Assembly (NCBI GenBank): GCA_945831585.1
Contig: CAMACY010000005.1
Span: 1-63,528 of the forward strand
Source of the DNA: an uncultured bacterium
GTDB lineage: Bacteria > Verrucomicrobiota > Verrucomicrobiia > Verrucomicrobiales > Akkermansiaceae
Direction: 5' to 3'
DNA length: 63,528 nucleotides
Shown: positions 15,549 to 24,119 of the stretch, piece by piece
Position numbering within the stretch: position 1 is the stretch's first letter
Layout: each line of letters starts with the position of its first letter
The notes under the pieces: generated by a model
The model's database searches: none
Told to the model about the DNA's origin: nothing
Seen by the model: only the letters and a program-made list of their open reading frames with translations
Translations under genes and position numbers: made by a program

Positions 15549-16796
15549 ATGAAAATTGCCGTCATCGGAAAAGGCGGGCGCGAACAGGCTCTGGTGGAGA
15601 CCCTGGCCGCGAGTCCCGGAAACCCTGAGATTTTTTCCTTCCCCGGCAGCGATGCTATCTGCCGCACGGCCACTCGCATCGAGGCGGACGGCTTCGACGG
15701 GCTGATTCAGTGGATGGTCGACCACAATGTCGACCTCTGCGTGGCGGGCGAGGAGAGCTACCTGGTCAAGGGCGAGGGGCTGGCCAACCGTTGCGCCACG
15801 GTGGGCATCCCCTGCTGGGGACCGCGCAAGGAGAGCGCGCAGCTGGAGGCCTCCAAGGAATTCGCCAAGGATTTCCTCCTGCGCCACCACATCCCCACCG
15901 GTATGGCGCAGTGCGTGGGCAGCTACGACGAGGCGCTCGCCGCTATCGGCGGCAAGTACCCCACTGTGCTCAAGTTCGACGGCTTGGCGGCGGGCAAGGG
16001 CGTGGCCGTCTGTCCCGATGCGGCTTCGGCGGAGGAGTTCCTCAACGAGGTGTTCATCCAAAAGCGCTTCGGCACGGGGCGCCTGCTGGTGGAGGAGTTC
16101 CTCACCGGTCCCGAGATTTCCATCTTCGGCGCCATTTGCGACGACCGCTACCTCATCCTCTGCCCGGCGCGCGACTACAAGCGCCTGCGCGACGGCGACG
16201 AGGGACCCAACACGGGCGGCATGGGCGCGGTGGCCTCGCGCCAACTGGTGAGCCCCGAGCTGCTCGCTGCCATCGAGCAGACGATTGTCGCGCCCACGGT
16301 GGCGGGTTTGCAGGCGGACGGGCTGCCCTACCGTGGCTTCCTGTACTTCGGGCTCATGCTTACGCCCGACGGCCCCAAGGTCATCGAATACAACTGCCGC
16401 TTCGGCGACCCGGAGTGCGAGGCGGTCATGCCCCTGCTGCGCGGCGACCTGGCCGGCTTCTGTCTGCGCGGGGCGCAGGGCGATTTTGCGCCCGAGCTTA
16501 TTTCCTTCGATGAGGGCTGGAGCGTCTGCTGCATCCTGGCCTCGGCGGGCTACCCCGTCAGCTCGCACAGCGGCGACCTGATTCACGGCCTGGAGGTCTG
16601 CGATGCCCGCGTGTTCCACTGCGGCACCAAGCAGACGGAGGCCGGCTGGGTGAGCAACGGCGGGCGCGTGCTGGCCATTGTAGCACAGGGCTCCACGCTG
16701 GACATCGCCCGCACCCGCGCCCACACCGAGGCCGCCAAGGTCAGCTTCGACGGTGCTCAGCGCCGCAGCGATATTGCCTACAAAAACATGGATTAA
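15549..16796 (+). CDS. purD: phosphoribosylamine-glycine ligase
   Basis: PurD (GAR synthetase) joins phosphoribosylamine and glycine in step two of purine synthesis. The 415-residue ATP-grasp protein starts MKIAVIGKGGREQALVE. It has the ATP-grasp segments VLKFDGLAAGKGV, LVEEFLTGPEISIF, EGPNTGGMGAV and the metal-binding EYNCRFGDPECEA. The start follows the TACAAT box by 9 nt. No other pur gene is adjacent; purA is 4 kb away on the other strand. The next gene, an M42 peptidase, starts 6 nt after the stop, so they form an operon. Confidence 0.95.
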   Translation: MKIAVIGKGGREQALVETLAASPGNPEIFSFPGSDAICRTATRIEADGFDGLIQWMVDHNVDLCVAGEESYLVKGEGLANRCATVGIPCWGPRKESAQLEASKEFAKDFLLRHHIPTGMAQCVGSYDEALAAIGGKYPTVLKFDGLAAGKGVAVCPDAASAEEFLNEVFIQKRFGTGRLLVEEFLTGPEISIFGAICDDRYLILCPARDYKRLRDGDEGPNTGGMGAVASRQLVSPELLAAIEQTIVAPTVAGLQADGLPYRGFLYFGLMLTPDGPKVIEYNCRFGDPECEAVMPLLRGDLAGFCLRGAQGDFAPELISFDEGWSVCCILASAGYPVSSHSGDLIHGLEVCDARVFHCGTKQTEAGWVSNGGRVLAIVAQGSTLDIARTRAHTEAAKVSFDGAQRRSDIAYKNMD

Positions 16797-16802
16797 CCGC
16801 TT

Positions 16803-17879
16803 ATGGACGAACACGCCAACGAATTCCTGAGCGCCTACCTCGACAACGCCTCCCCCACGGGCATGGAGATGGAGGGGCAGCGCCTGTGGGCCGCCTACAT
16901 CGCGCCCTACACCGACGAGCAGCACTGCGATGCCTACGGCAGCGCCTGGGCTGTCCTGCGCAGCGAGCAGCCCGGGGCACCGACCCTCATGCTCGATGCC
17001 CATGCCGATGAAATCGGCTTCACCATCCGCTACATTGATGACAAGGGCTTTGCTCGCGTCGACCGTCTGGGCGGCACCGACACCGCCATCGCCCGCGGGC
17101 GCCGCGTGCGCTTCACTGGCACGGACGGCGAGGTCATCGGCGTCATCGGCAACACCGCCATCCACATCCGCGACGACGGCGACAAGGCACCCAAGATTTG
17201 GGAGCTCTACATTGACTTCGGCTGCGACAGCCGCGAGGAGGTGGAGGCGCTCGGCATCCGCGTGGGCACCACGGGGGTCTACTGCGACGGCCCCCTCCTG
17301 CTCAACGACGGCAAGCGGCTCGTCTGCCGCGCGCTGGACGACAAGCTCTGCGGCTTCATCAATGCCCAGGTGGCGCGCGCCTTGCACGAGCAGGGCATCA
17401 AGCCCGCCTGGAACATCGTCTTTGCCAACAGCATCCAGGAGGAAATCGGCTGCATCGGTGCCTCCATGGTCGCCTACCATCTGCGCCCCGATGCCGCCAT
17501 CTGCATCGATGTGACCCACGCCACCGATTCTCCGGGACTGGACAAGAACCGCTACGGTGATGTCTGCCTGGGCAAGGGCGGCGTGCTTTGCTTTGGCCCC
17601 ACTTGCCACCCCAACCTCAACGCTCGCATCGAGCGCGTGGTCGATGCCGCCGGCATCCCCATGCAGTACGAGAGCACGGGGCGCTTCACCGGCACCAACA
17701 CGGACTTTGTCTACCGCACGCGCGCGGGCGTGCCCAGCGCCAGCCTCTCGCTGCCCCTGCGCTACATGCACAGCCCGGTGGAGACCGCTGACATGGGCGA
17801 TGTGCAGAGCATCGTTGACCTGCTGGTGGCTTTCATCCGCGACCTGCGGGTTGAGGACGATTTCCGCCACAAGCTGTAA
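16803..17879 (+). CDS. M42-family aminopeptidase
   Basis: M42 enzymes are dodecameric dinuclear-metal aminopeptidases, often glutamyl- or leucyl-specific. The 358-residue protein has the metal and catalytic segments LDAHADEIGF, RALDDKLCG, NSIQEEIGCIGA, ICIDVTHATDSPG and YMHSPVETADM, so all expected ligands are present. It starts 6 nt after purD and ends at the terminator 17904-17937. Substrate cannot be assigned from sequence. Confidence 0.9.
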   Translation: MDEHANEFLSAYLDNASPTGMEMEGQRLWAAYIAPYTDEQHCDAYGSAWAVLRSEQPGAPTLMLDAHADEIGFTIRYIDDKGFARVDRLGGTDTAIARGRRVRFTGTDGEVIGVIGNTAIHIRDDGDKAPKIWELYIDFGCDSREEVEALGIRVGTTGVYCDGPLLLNDGKRLVCRALDDKLCGFINAQVARALHEQGIKPAWNIVFANSIQEEIGCIGASMVAYHLRPDAAICIDVTHATDSPGLDKNRYGDVCLGKGGVLCFGPTCHPNLNARIERVVDAAGIPMQYESTGRFTGTNTDFVYRTRAGVPSASLSLPLRYMHSPVETADMGDVQSIVDLLVAFIRDLRVEDDFRHKL

Positions 17880-17903
17880 ACGGGTGCCCGCACCCGCATG
17901 CGT

Positions 17904-17937
17904 CGACCCCGTGCCTCCCGGCGGAGGCGCGGGGTCG
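17904..17937. terminator. bidirectional terminator between M42 and rnr
   Basis: 15-bp arms (17904-17918, 17923-17937; one wobble) with a CGGC loop between convergent genes. Confidence 0.7.
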
Positions 17938-17942
17938 CTGCG

Positions 17943-20135
17943 TTACGCGGGGATGAAGTCTACAAAGCCCGTGGCGGCATCCACCCGGCGGGGAATGAGG
18001 GTGAGGGGGCTGCCGGGCAGCAGGACGCGCGCATCGAGCGAGCTCCAGCGCTCGGCGTGGCGCTCGTAGAACCATCGGGTGTCCTGCGGCAGAGCGGCGG
18101 CAGGCACAAAACCCTTGAGCCGCAGCAGGGGAATCTCCACCACGAGCCCCTGCGCCCAACAGGCGGTGACGCGCCCCGACCAGCGGCGCGGTTCATCGGC
18201 GCGGCACTGTTGCTCCATATAGAGGGAGAGCAGTTGGCGCTCGGCCTCGCTCTCGGCGGCGGCGGACTGCCGCTCGGTGTCGGAGAGGTGTTCGGCCAGG
18301 CTCTCCGCGCTCTCGGGACGGGGCAGGGAGGGAGCCCCCGCCGCGCGCATGAGGCGACGGCAGGCGCGATGCACGACGAGGTCGGCATAGCGGCGGATGG
18401 GGCTGGTGAAATGGCAGTAGTCCCCCTTGGCGAGCCCGTAGTGCCCCAGCGGGCGCGGGCTGTAGCGCGCGCGCATCAGGCAGCGCAGCAGCTCCGTTTT
18501 CAGGTCGTTTTCATCGCTGCGCCCGCGAATGCTGAGCAGCACGCCCTGAAGGGCGCGGCGGTCGTCGCCGGCGGGGGCGGGGATGCCGCTGCTGCGCAGC
18601 CGGAGCAGAAACTGCTGCAGCTTGGCGGGGTCGGGCTCCTCGTGGACGCGGTAGAGCGCGGGCAGGCAGTGCTCGCGCAGCGCCCGCGCCACGCACTCGT
18701 TGGCCGCGAGCATGAACTCCTCGATGAGCCGGTGCGCTTCGTCGCTTTCGCTGAGCTCGACATCGCAGGGCTGCCCGGCGGCATTCGTGAGCAGGCGCAG
18801 CTCCGGCAGGTCGAGGTCGAGCGCGCCGCCCTCCATGCGGCGGCGGCGCAAAAGCTGCGCGAGCCGCTGTGCCTCGCGCAGCAGGGCATCGCATTCGGCA
18901 TCGCCCGTGCTGCCGCGCCCCTCGAGCACAGCGAGCGCCTGTGCATAGGTCAGGCGGCGGCGCGAGCGGATGACCGCCTCGCGCAGTTCGCTGCGGATGA
19001 GCTTCCCTTGGCGGTTGAGGCGCATGAGACAGAGCAGCGTGAGCCTGTCCGCGCCCTGCCGCAGGGAGCAGATGCCGTCGCAGAGGGCGGGCGGCAGCAT
19101 GGGCAGCACGCGGTCGGGAAGGTAGGTGGAGTTGCCGCGCCGCTGCGCCTCGGCATCCAGGGCGCTGCCGGGCGCGACATAGTGGCTCACATCTGCAATA
19201 TGCACCGCGAGCTCCCAGCCCTCGCCGCTGCGTTGCAGGGCGATGGCATCGTCGTAGTCGCGAGCGCCCTCGGGATCGATGGTCAGCACGCAGCGCCCGC
19301 GCCAGTCATCGCGCCCGGCGAGCTCCTCCGCGCGGACGGCGGCGGGGATGGCAGTGGCCTCGCGCAGAACCGCCTCGGGAAAGCCCTCGGGCAGCCCGTA
19401 GCGGCGGATGACGGCGCTCACCCGCACGCTCGCCCGCTGCGGGTCGCCCAGCAGCTCCACCAGCTCGCCCGCGGCCTCTGTGTGACCGATGGGGTAGCGC
19501 ACGGGGCGCACGGCGATGCAGGTGCCCGCCGCCAGCCCCTCCGGTGGGGGCGTGAGCAGTCGCACCCGTTCCGGCGCTGTTTGACCGTCGCCCTGCAAAA
19601 AGCCGCAGCGTCCCTCGGGGCAGAAGGTGCCGACCCAGTAATCGTGCCCGCGGCGCAGCACTTCTTCCACGCGCAGCTGCGGCTGCAAGTCCTCGGGCGC
19701 GGCGGCGCGGCGCGCGCCACGGCGACCGTGGGCAGCGGGGCGGTGCAGGCGCAGAGTGGCGCGCACGGTGTCGCCGTCGGCGGCATCGAGGGCGCGACCG
19801 GGGGGGATGGGGATGGAATCGCCCTCCCACGCCGGGCAGAGCCTGCGCAGCTCCGCCAGTCCGGCCGCATTGGGTAGGAGGAGGAGCTTGCCGTTGGCGA
19901 GCCGACGCACGCGCCCCGTTAGGCTGCCGCCGCGCGGTCGGCGGCGGGCGTAGAGCCCCTTGGCGAGCCGCAGCAATTCGCCGCGCACGCAGGCCTCTTG
20001 CAGCAGCGCGCGCAGTTGCTTCTGCTCGGCGGAGCTGCTCAGACCCAGGGCGCGCGCCATGCTGCGGGCATCCTGCGGCTCGTAGCCGTCGGCATCGAGG
20101 TAGCGGCGCAGGCGCTCGGCCAAGTCATCGGACAT
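17943..20135 (-). CDS. rnr: ribonuclease R (RNB family)
   Basis: A processive 3'-5' exoribonuclease that degrades structured RNA. From the ATG at 20135 the protein has 730 residues. It has an N-terminal winged helix (ARSMARALGLSSSAEQKQLRALL) and cold-shock-like domains. The RNB core has the catalytic Asp cluster TIDPEGARDYDDAIAL, HIADVSHYV and the FTSPIRRYADLVVHRA motif. A C-terminal S1-like part follows. No Lys-rich tail is present. The frame is open further upstream, but there it runs back into the purA terminator region. Immediately upstream of the start is an 11-C tract instead of a ribosome binding site. Confidence 0.9.
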   Translation of the reverse strand: MSDDLAERLRRYLDADGYEPQDARSMARALGLSSSAEQKQLRALLQEACVRGELLRLAKGLYARRRPRGGSLTGRVRRLANGKLLLLPNAAGLAELRRLCPAWEGDSIPIPPGRALDAADGDTVRATLRLHRPAAHGRRGARRAAAPEDLQPQLRVEEVLRRGHDYWVGTFCPEGRCGFLQGDGQTAPERVRLLTPPPEGLAAGTCIAVRPVRYPIGHTEAAGELVELLGDPQRASVRVSAVIRRYGLPEGFPEAVLREATAIPAAVRAEELAGRDDWRGRCVLTIDPEGARDYDDAIALQRSGEGWELAVHIADVSHYVAPGSALDAEAQRRGNSTYLPDRVLPMLPPALCDGICSLRQGADRLTLLCLMRLNRQGKLIRSELREAVIRSRRRLTYAQALAVLEGRGSTGDAECDALLREAQRLAQLLRRRRMEGGALDLDLPELRLLTNAAGQPCDVELSESDEAHRLIEEFMLAANECVARALREHCLPALYRVHEEPDPAKLQQFLLRLRSSGIPAPAGDDRRALQGVLLSIRGRSDENDLKTELLRCLMRARYSPRPLGHYGLAKGDYCHFTSPIRRYADLVVHRACRRLMRAAGAPSLPRPESAESLAEHLSDTERQSAAAESEAERQLLSLYMEQQCRADEPRRWSGRVTACWAQGLVVEIPLLRLKGFVPAAALPQDTRWFYERHAERWSSLDARVLLPGSPLTLIPRRVDAATGFVDFIPA

Positions 20136-20142
20136 TTTTTGA

Positions 20143-20153
20143 GGGGGGGGGGG
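20143..20153 (-). repeat. 11-nt poly-C tract (poly-G on plus) in the rnr 5' region
   Basis: Eleven consecutive G on the plus strand lie 7 nt upstream of the rnr ATG and 21 nt past the purA terminator. The tract fills the place of the ribosome binding site or promoter spacer and is long enough to be slippage-prone. Confidence 0.8.
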
Positions 20154-20174
20154 CGACGATGCTCCAAGAGGAAA

Positions 20175-20206
20175 AACGGCTCTTCGCCGAGCGCGAAAGA
20201 GCCGTT
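20175..20206 (-). terminator. purA terminator
   Basis: 10-bp arms (20206-20197 and 20184-20175) followed on the minus strand by a T-run: a standard intrinsic terminator behind purA. Confidence 0.8.
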
Positions 20207-20236
20207 GAACACAGATTGGCGCGTAGCGGACAGGAC

Positions 20237-21511
20237 TCAGTGCGGCACGCTGATGGTCTGCTCGCGGTCGGGGCCGACGCCCACGCTGCCGACGGGGCAA
20301 CCGATGACCTCGCCGAAGCGCTTGACGTAGGCGCGGCAGTTCTCGGGCAGCTGCTCCCAGGTGGTGCAGCCGGTGATGTCCTGCTGCCAGCCGGGCAGCT
20401 CCTCGTAGATGGGCTCGCACTGCTCCCACTCCTCCACCAGGGCAGGCGGGTATTCCAGAACCTGGTCGCCCAGGCGGTAGGCCGTGCAGATCTTGATGGT
20501 CGCGCGGTCGTCCAAGCCGTCGAGGTTGGTCATGGCCATCTCGTCAAAGCCGTTGAACATGGCCGAGAAGCGCAGTACCACGCCATCTGCCCAGCCGCAG
20601 CGGCGCGGGCGCCCCGTCGTTGCCCCGAACTCGCGCCCCAGCCCGTGCAGGTAGTCGGCAATCTCGGCATCCTCGGACACGAAGGGACCGGCACCCACGC
20701 GCGTGGTGTAGGCCTTGCAGACCCCGATGATTTTGTCGATGCGGGTGGGCGGCACGCCGCTGCCCGTGCAGCAGCCGCCGGCGCTTGTGTTGGAGCTGGT
20801 GACGAAGGGGTAGGTGCCGAAGTCGATGTCGAGCATGGCGCCCTGCGCTCCCTCGAAGAGAATGTTCTTGCCCGCCTTGGCGGCCTTGTTGAGCACGGGG
20901 ATGGTGTTGGCGATGTGCGGGCGCAGTACATCGGCCGCCGCCATGACGGCATCGAGCGTCTCGGCGGGGTCGGCTGCGGGTTTGCCGAAGCGCTGCAGCT
21001 CCTCATTGGCGGTCTTGATGCGAGCCTTCAGCACGCGCTCCAAACGCGCGCGATCCACGAAATCGGCCATGCGGATGCCGATGCGGCGCGCCTTGTCGGC
21101 GTAGGTGGGGCCGATACCCTGCTTGGTGGTGCCGATTTTTTGGTCGCCGAGCGCCTCCTCCTGCGCAGCGTCGATGGCCTTGTGGATGGGCAGCACAACA
21201 TGGGCGCGGTCGGAGATGAGCAGGTTGTCGGGCGTGACGCTGACCCCGAGCCCGCGCAGGTAGCTCATTTCCTCCACCAGCGACGAAGGGTTGATGACCA
21301 CCCCGTTGCCGATGACATTGACCTTGCCCGGCCACAGAATGCCGCTGGGAACGAGGTGCAGCACGTACTTCTGACCGTGGGCGATGACGGTGTGCCCCGC
21401 GTTGCTGCCGCCCTGGCTGCGGACAACGTAATCAGCGGATTCCGTCAGGAAGTCGATGACCTTCCCCTTGCCTTCGTCTCCCCACTGGGAACCGATAACG
21501 AGCGTATTCAT
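20237..21511 (-). CDS. purA: adenylosuccinate synthetase
   Basis: PurA joins IMP and aspartate with GTP hydrolysis, the first committed step to AMP. The 424-residue protein has the GTP-binding loop GSQWGDEGKGKVIDFL, the GSNAGHTV segment, the IMP-contacting GTTKQGIGPTYADKARR and the GAQGAMLDIDFGTYPFVTSS motif. All are intact. It begins 24 bp after carA in the same direction, coupling purine and pyrimidine genes in one transcript. Confidence 0.95.
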   Translation of the reverse strand: MNTLVIGSQWGDEGKGKVIDFLTESADYVVRSQGGSNAGHTVIAHGQKYVLHLVPSGILWPGKVNVIGNGVVINPSSLVEEMSYLRGLGVSVTPDNLLISDRAHVVLPIHKAIDAAQEEALGDQKIGTTKQGIGPTYADKARRIGIRMADFVDRARLERVLKARIKTANEELQRFGKPAADPAETLDAVMAAADVLRPHIANTIPVLNKAAKAGKNILFEGAQGAMLDIDFGTYPFVTSSNTSAGGCCTGSGVPPTRIDKIIGVCKAYTTRVGAGPFVSEDAEIADYLHGLGREFGATTGRPRRCGWADGVVLRFSAMFNGFDEMAMTNLDGLDDRATIKICTAYRLGDQVLEYPPALVEEWEQCEPIYEELPGWQQDITGCTTWEQLPENCRAYVKRFGEVIGCPVGSVGVGPDREQTISVPH

Positions 21512-21535
21512 GATAGGTGATGGTAAATGGGTGGT

Positions 21536-22693
21536 TTATTGGGCGTAGCGACCGGCTTGGAAGTCCTCGATGAGCTCGATGAACTCGCCGAAGAAATAGG
21601 TAGCATCCTTGGGACCGGGGGCGGCCTCGGGGTGGTACTGCACGCAGAAGATGGGCATCTTGGTGTGGCGGATGCCCTCGACCGTGCCGTCGTTGAGGTT
21701 GATGTGCGTCACCTCGACATCGGCGGGCAACGAGTCGGGATCGACGGCGAAGCCGTGGTTCTGCGAGGTGATGGCCACCTTGCCCGTGCGCAGGTCTTGG
21801 ACGGGCTGGTTGCCGCCGCGGTGCCCGAACTTGAGCTTGAAGGTCTTGCCGCCGAAGGCGTGACCGAGCAGCTGGTGCCCGAGGCAGATGCCGAAGATGG
21901 GCAGCTTGCCGAGCAGCTTTCTGAGCTCGGCATGGATGCGGGGCAGGGCGGCGGGGTCGCCGGGGCCGTTGGAGAGGAAGACGCCGTCGGGCTTGAGGGC
22001 GAGCACCTCCTCGGCGGGGGTGTAGGCGTTGACGACGGTGACGTCGAAGCCGTCGCGACGCAGGCAGCGCAGGATGTTGCGCTTGATGCCGAAGTCGTAG
22101 GCCACGATGCGGTAGCGCACGGGGGGCAGGTCGGCATACTCACGCAGATCCCCGGTGGTCTTGTTGGGCAGTTTCCAGTCGCGGCTCTCGCCCTCCCAGT
22201 GGTAGGTCTCGGGCGCGGAAACCTCGGTCACGAAATCGCTGCCGCTCATGGGGGGCGCTGCTTGTGCCGCTGCCACGGCCTCCTCGGCGCTCAGTTCGGT
22301 GCTGAGGCAGGCGCGCTGGGCGCCCTTGGTGCGCAGCAGCTTGGTGAGCTTGCGGGTGTCCACCCCCTCGATGCCCGGGATGCCGTGGCGCTCCATCCAG
22401 GTGTCGAGCGCTTCCTCGGCGCGGCGGTTCGAGTGGCGGCGCGCCAGCTCGGCCACCACGAAGCCGCGCACCTGCGGGCAGGCGCTCTCGTTGTCGGCCT
22501 CGCAGACGCCGTAGTTGCCGATGAGCGGGTAGGTCATCGTGACAATCTGTCCTCGGTAGGAGGGGTCCGTCAGCACCTCCTGATAACCGGTCATGGAGGT
22601 GTTGAAGCAGGCCTCACCCGTCACCGTCCCGGTGGCGCCGAATGCGGTTCCCTCGAAAATGGTTCCGTCTTCTAATGCAAGAATCGCTCTCAT
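21536..22693 (-). CDS. carA: carbamoyl-phosphate synthase small subunit
   Basis: CarA is the glutaminase subunit delivering ammonia to CarB for arginine and pyrimidine synthesis. The 385 residues start [19 protein letters not shown] and include [15 protein letters not shown]. The class I amidotransferase triad is visible: Cys in [11 protein letters not shown] and His/Glu in YHPEAAPGP. The large subunit gene carB is not in the window. The promoter at 22716-22744 is 22 nt upstream. Confidence 0.95.
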   Translation of the reverse strand: MRAILALEDGTIFEGTAFGATGTVTGEACFNTSMTGYQEVLTDPSYRGQIVTMTYPLIGNYGVCEADNESACPQVRGFVVAELARRHSNRRAEEALDTWMERHGIPGIEGVDTRKLTKLLRTKGAQRACLSTELSAEEAVAAAQAAPPMSGSDFVTEVSAPETYHWEGESRDWKLPNKTTGDLREYADLPPVRYRIVAYDFGIKRNILRCLRRDGFDVTVVNAYTPAEEVLALKPDGVFLSNGPGDPAALPRIHAELRKLLGKLPIFGICLGHQLLGHAFGGKTFKLKFGHRGGNQPVQDLRTGKVAITSQNHGFAVDPDSLPADVEVTHINLNDGTVEGIRHTKMPIFCVQYHPEAAPGPKDATYFFGEFIELIEDFQAGRYAQ

Positions 22694-22715
22694 TACCTAT
22701 TTTTTTAGCCGTGGC

Positions 22716-22744
22716 ATCATAGCGGATTTTGCGGCGGATGGCAA
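22716..22744 (-). promoter_or_regulatory. promoter of carA-purA
   Basis: TTGCCA (22744-22739), a 17-bp spacer and TATGAT (22721-22716). No PyrR or UMP riboswitch-like fold is evident in the 22-nt leader. Confidence 0.7.
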
Positions 22745-22827
22745 GGCAATTATGCTGTAACGTGGGGAAAAAACAGTGCGCGGCGCGGGTGGGGAGCGTG
22801 GCGTGCTTTATTTTCAGCGATGTGTGC

Positions 22828-22856
22828 TTGATTTTGAACATCGGATGTGGTAATGG
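22828..22856 (+). promoter_or_regulatory. possible promoter of the DUF883 cluster
   Basis: TTGATT (22828-22833), a 17-bp spacer and TAATGG (22851-22856), 7 nt before a small open frame at 22864. Confidence 0.4.
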
Positions 22857-22863
22857 TTTCCAA

Positions 22864-22917
22864 ATGACAGCGGGGGTGTTTTTCCCCCTGCCGACAATCG
22901 AATCGCTTAACCCTTGA
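22864..22917 (+). CDS. possible 17-residue upstream reading frame
   Basis: ATG 22864 to TGA 22917 encodes MTAGVFFPLPTIESLNP. It starts 7 nt after the -10 box, the spacing seen at many other starts here, and ends 14 nt before the DUF883 gene. It could be a leaderless upstream peptide that couples ribosomes to the next gene, or it may be chance. Confidence 0.25.
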   Translation: MTAGVFFPLPTIESLNP

Positions 22918-22931
22918 CACTACGAAGCACC

Positions 22932-23264
22932 ATGGAAACGGAAGAGAATAAGACGACGACGGCTCCCGTACCCGCCCCCGCGCCGACGGCCGATGCCTGC
23001 GACCGCCTGCAGGCGGCGCGTCAGTTCGCGGAGCAGCAGTACGAGAAGCTGCGCCATGCTACGGCTGACCAGATGGAGAGCGTGCTCAACTACACGGATC
23101 AGGCGCGCAAGCAGCTCAACGAGGGCTGGAATGTGACCTGCGACAAGGCTCGTGAGCTGCACAAGGCGGGCGAGGCTTATGTGAAGGAGAACCCGACGAG
23201 TACGGTGATGGGTGCCCTCGGCGTGGGGGTCATTCTGGGCTTGCTGCTGGGCGGTCGCCGTTGA
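22932..23264 (+). CDS. DUF883/ElaB-like membrane-anchored protein
   Basis: The 110-residue protein has a Pro/Ala-rich start, a long amphipathic helix (ARQFAEQQYEKLRHA ... ARKQLNEGWNVTCDKARELH), the VKENP motif and a C-terminal Gly-rich membrane helix GALGVGVILGLLLGGRR. This is the layout of the ElaB/YqjD ribosome-associated membrane anchor family. ATG 22932 is preferred; a TTG at 22914 would add six residues. It heads a three-gene cluster like yqjD-yqjE-yqjK. Confidence 0.75.
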   Translation: METEENKTTTAPVPAPAPTADACDRLQAARQFAEQQYEKLRHATADQMESVLNYTDQARKQLNEGWNVTCDKARELHKAGEAYVKENPTSTVMGALGVGVILGLLLGGRR

Positions 23265-23277
23265 GCGTGTGACGCAT

Positions 23278-23715
23278 ATGCTGCCCGCTGTGTTGCAACG
23301 CCTGCTGGGTCGCTCGGCTCCTGCTGCCGGGGAACCGGGGGTGTTGTCTGCCGCGCGCGAGGTCGCGCTGCAGACGATGGAGCATTCGCAAGCGCTTGCC
23401 GAGCTCTGCCGCACCGAGCTGGGCGAGTATGCAGCGCGCCAGCGCCGTCGGCTCCTTTTCGTGGTGCTGGCGGTGTTCCTGCTGGCGGTGGCCTATGTGC
23501 TGCTCTGTGCGCTGGCGGTGCTGCTGCTCAGCGCGTTGCTGGGGGTGGCCTGGGCCTTGCTCATCGTGCTGGCGCTGCAGCTGCTGGCAGCGGCGGCGCT
23601 GCTGCTGGCGGCGGTACTTCTCGGGCGTCAGCCGCTCCTACCTGCCACCCGAACGGAACTCAGTAACGATTGGCAATGTCTTCGACTTCTGCTCAAAGGA
23701 AACAGGAACTCCTGA
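23278..23715 (+). CDS. YqjE-like (phage holin family) membrane protein
   Basis: From ATG 23278 the product has 145 residues. A basic N-terminal half is followed by two long hydrophobic helices (LLFVVLAVFLLAVAYVLLC and a second Leu/Ala-rich one) and a short cytosolic tail. This topology matches the YqjE/holin-superfamily partner of DUF883 proteins. It lies 13 bp after the DUF883 gene and overlaps the third gene by 40 bp. Sequence composition is heavily Leu/Ala, so homology by eye is limited. Confidence 0.6.
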   Translation: MLPAVLQRLLGRSAPAAGEPGVLSAAREVALQTMEHSQALAELCRTELGEYAARQRRRLLFVVLAVFLLAVAYVLLCALAVLLLSALLGVAWALLIVLALQLLAAAALLLAAVLLGRQPLLPATRTELSNDWQCLRLLLKGNRNS

Positions 23716-24077
23716 CCCACTTGGCAACGACCCGGCTCGGCGCGCTTGACGCGCTGGCCGAGATGCGGGTGCGTGCGCGTCAGCGCGTCGGCTCGCTGCG
23801 GCTCTCCGGTCAGGCCTTGCGTCTGGGCGCCGTTGGCGCAATCGGATTGGCGGGGGCGCGGCTGCTGATGCACCGCCGCGCGCCTGCGGCGGTTGCCCCC
23901 TCTTCCCCCCTGCGGCGCTTGGCCTTGCAGCTGCTCTCGGCGGTGCTGTTGCCGATGGTGCAGCAGTATCTGGTGAGCCGCGTGCCCCAATGGCGCGCGT
24001 GCACGCGCGCCGTGTCCTCGTTCTCGATTCCCACCCCTGCGGAGCTCTTTTATCGCTGGCTGGGGCTCATCAAGTGA
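23676..24077 (+). CDS. third protein of the DUF883 cluster
   Basis: The 133-residue protein from ATG 23676 starts hydrophilic and basic, with a weak hydrophobic segment near residues 50-65 (LRLGAVGAIGLAGARLL) and a second around 85-100. It occupies the position of yqjK in E. coli but shows no specific match that I can confirm. The 40-bp overlap with the previous gene suggests translational coupling. Confidence 0.5.
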   Translation: MSSTSAQRKQELLTHLATTRLGALDALAEMRVRARQRVGSLRLSGQALRLGAVGAIGLAGARLLMHRRAPAAVAPSSPLRRLALQLLSAVLLPMVQQYLVSRVPQWRACTRAVSSFSIPTPAELFYRWLGLIK

Positions 24078-24119
24078 GCTCGGTTAACTCCCTACCATTC
24101 CAAAACTCTATCTCTCTCC

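Noticed and set aside
15462..17870. 802-codon minus-strand frame opposite purD and the M42 gene
   Set aside because: The opposite strand encodes two complete enzymes with all catalytic motifs. This frame is a codon-structure shadow.
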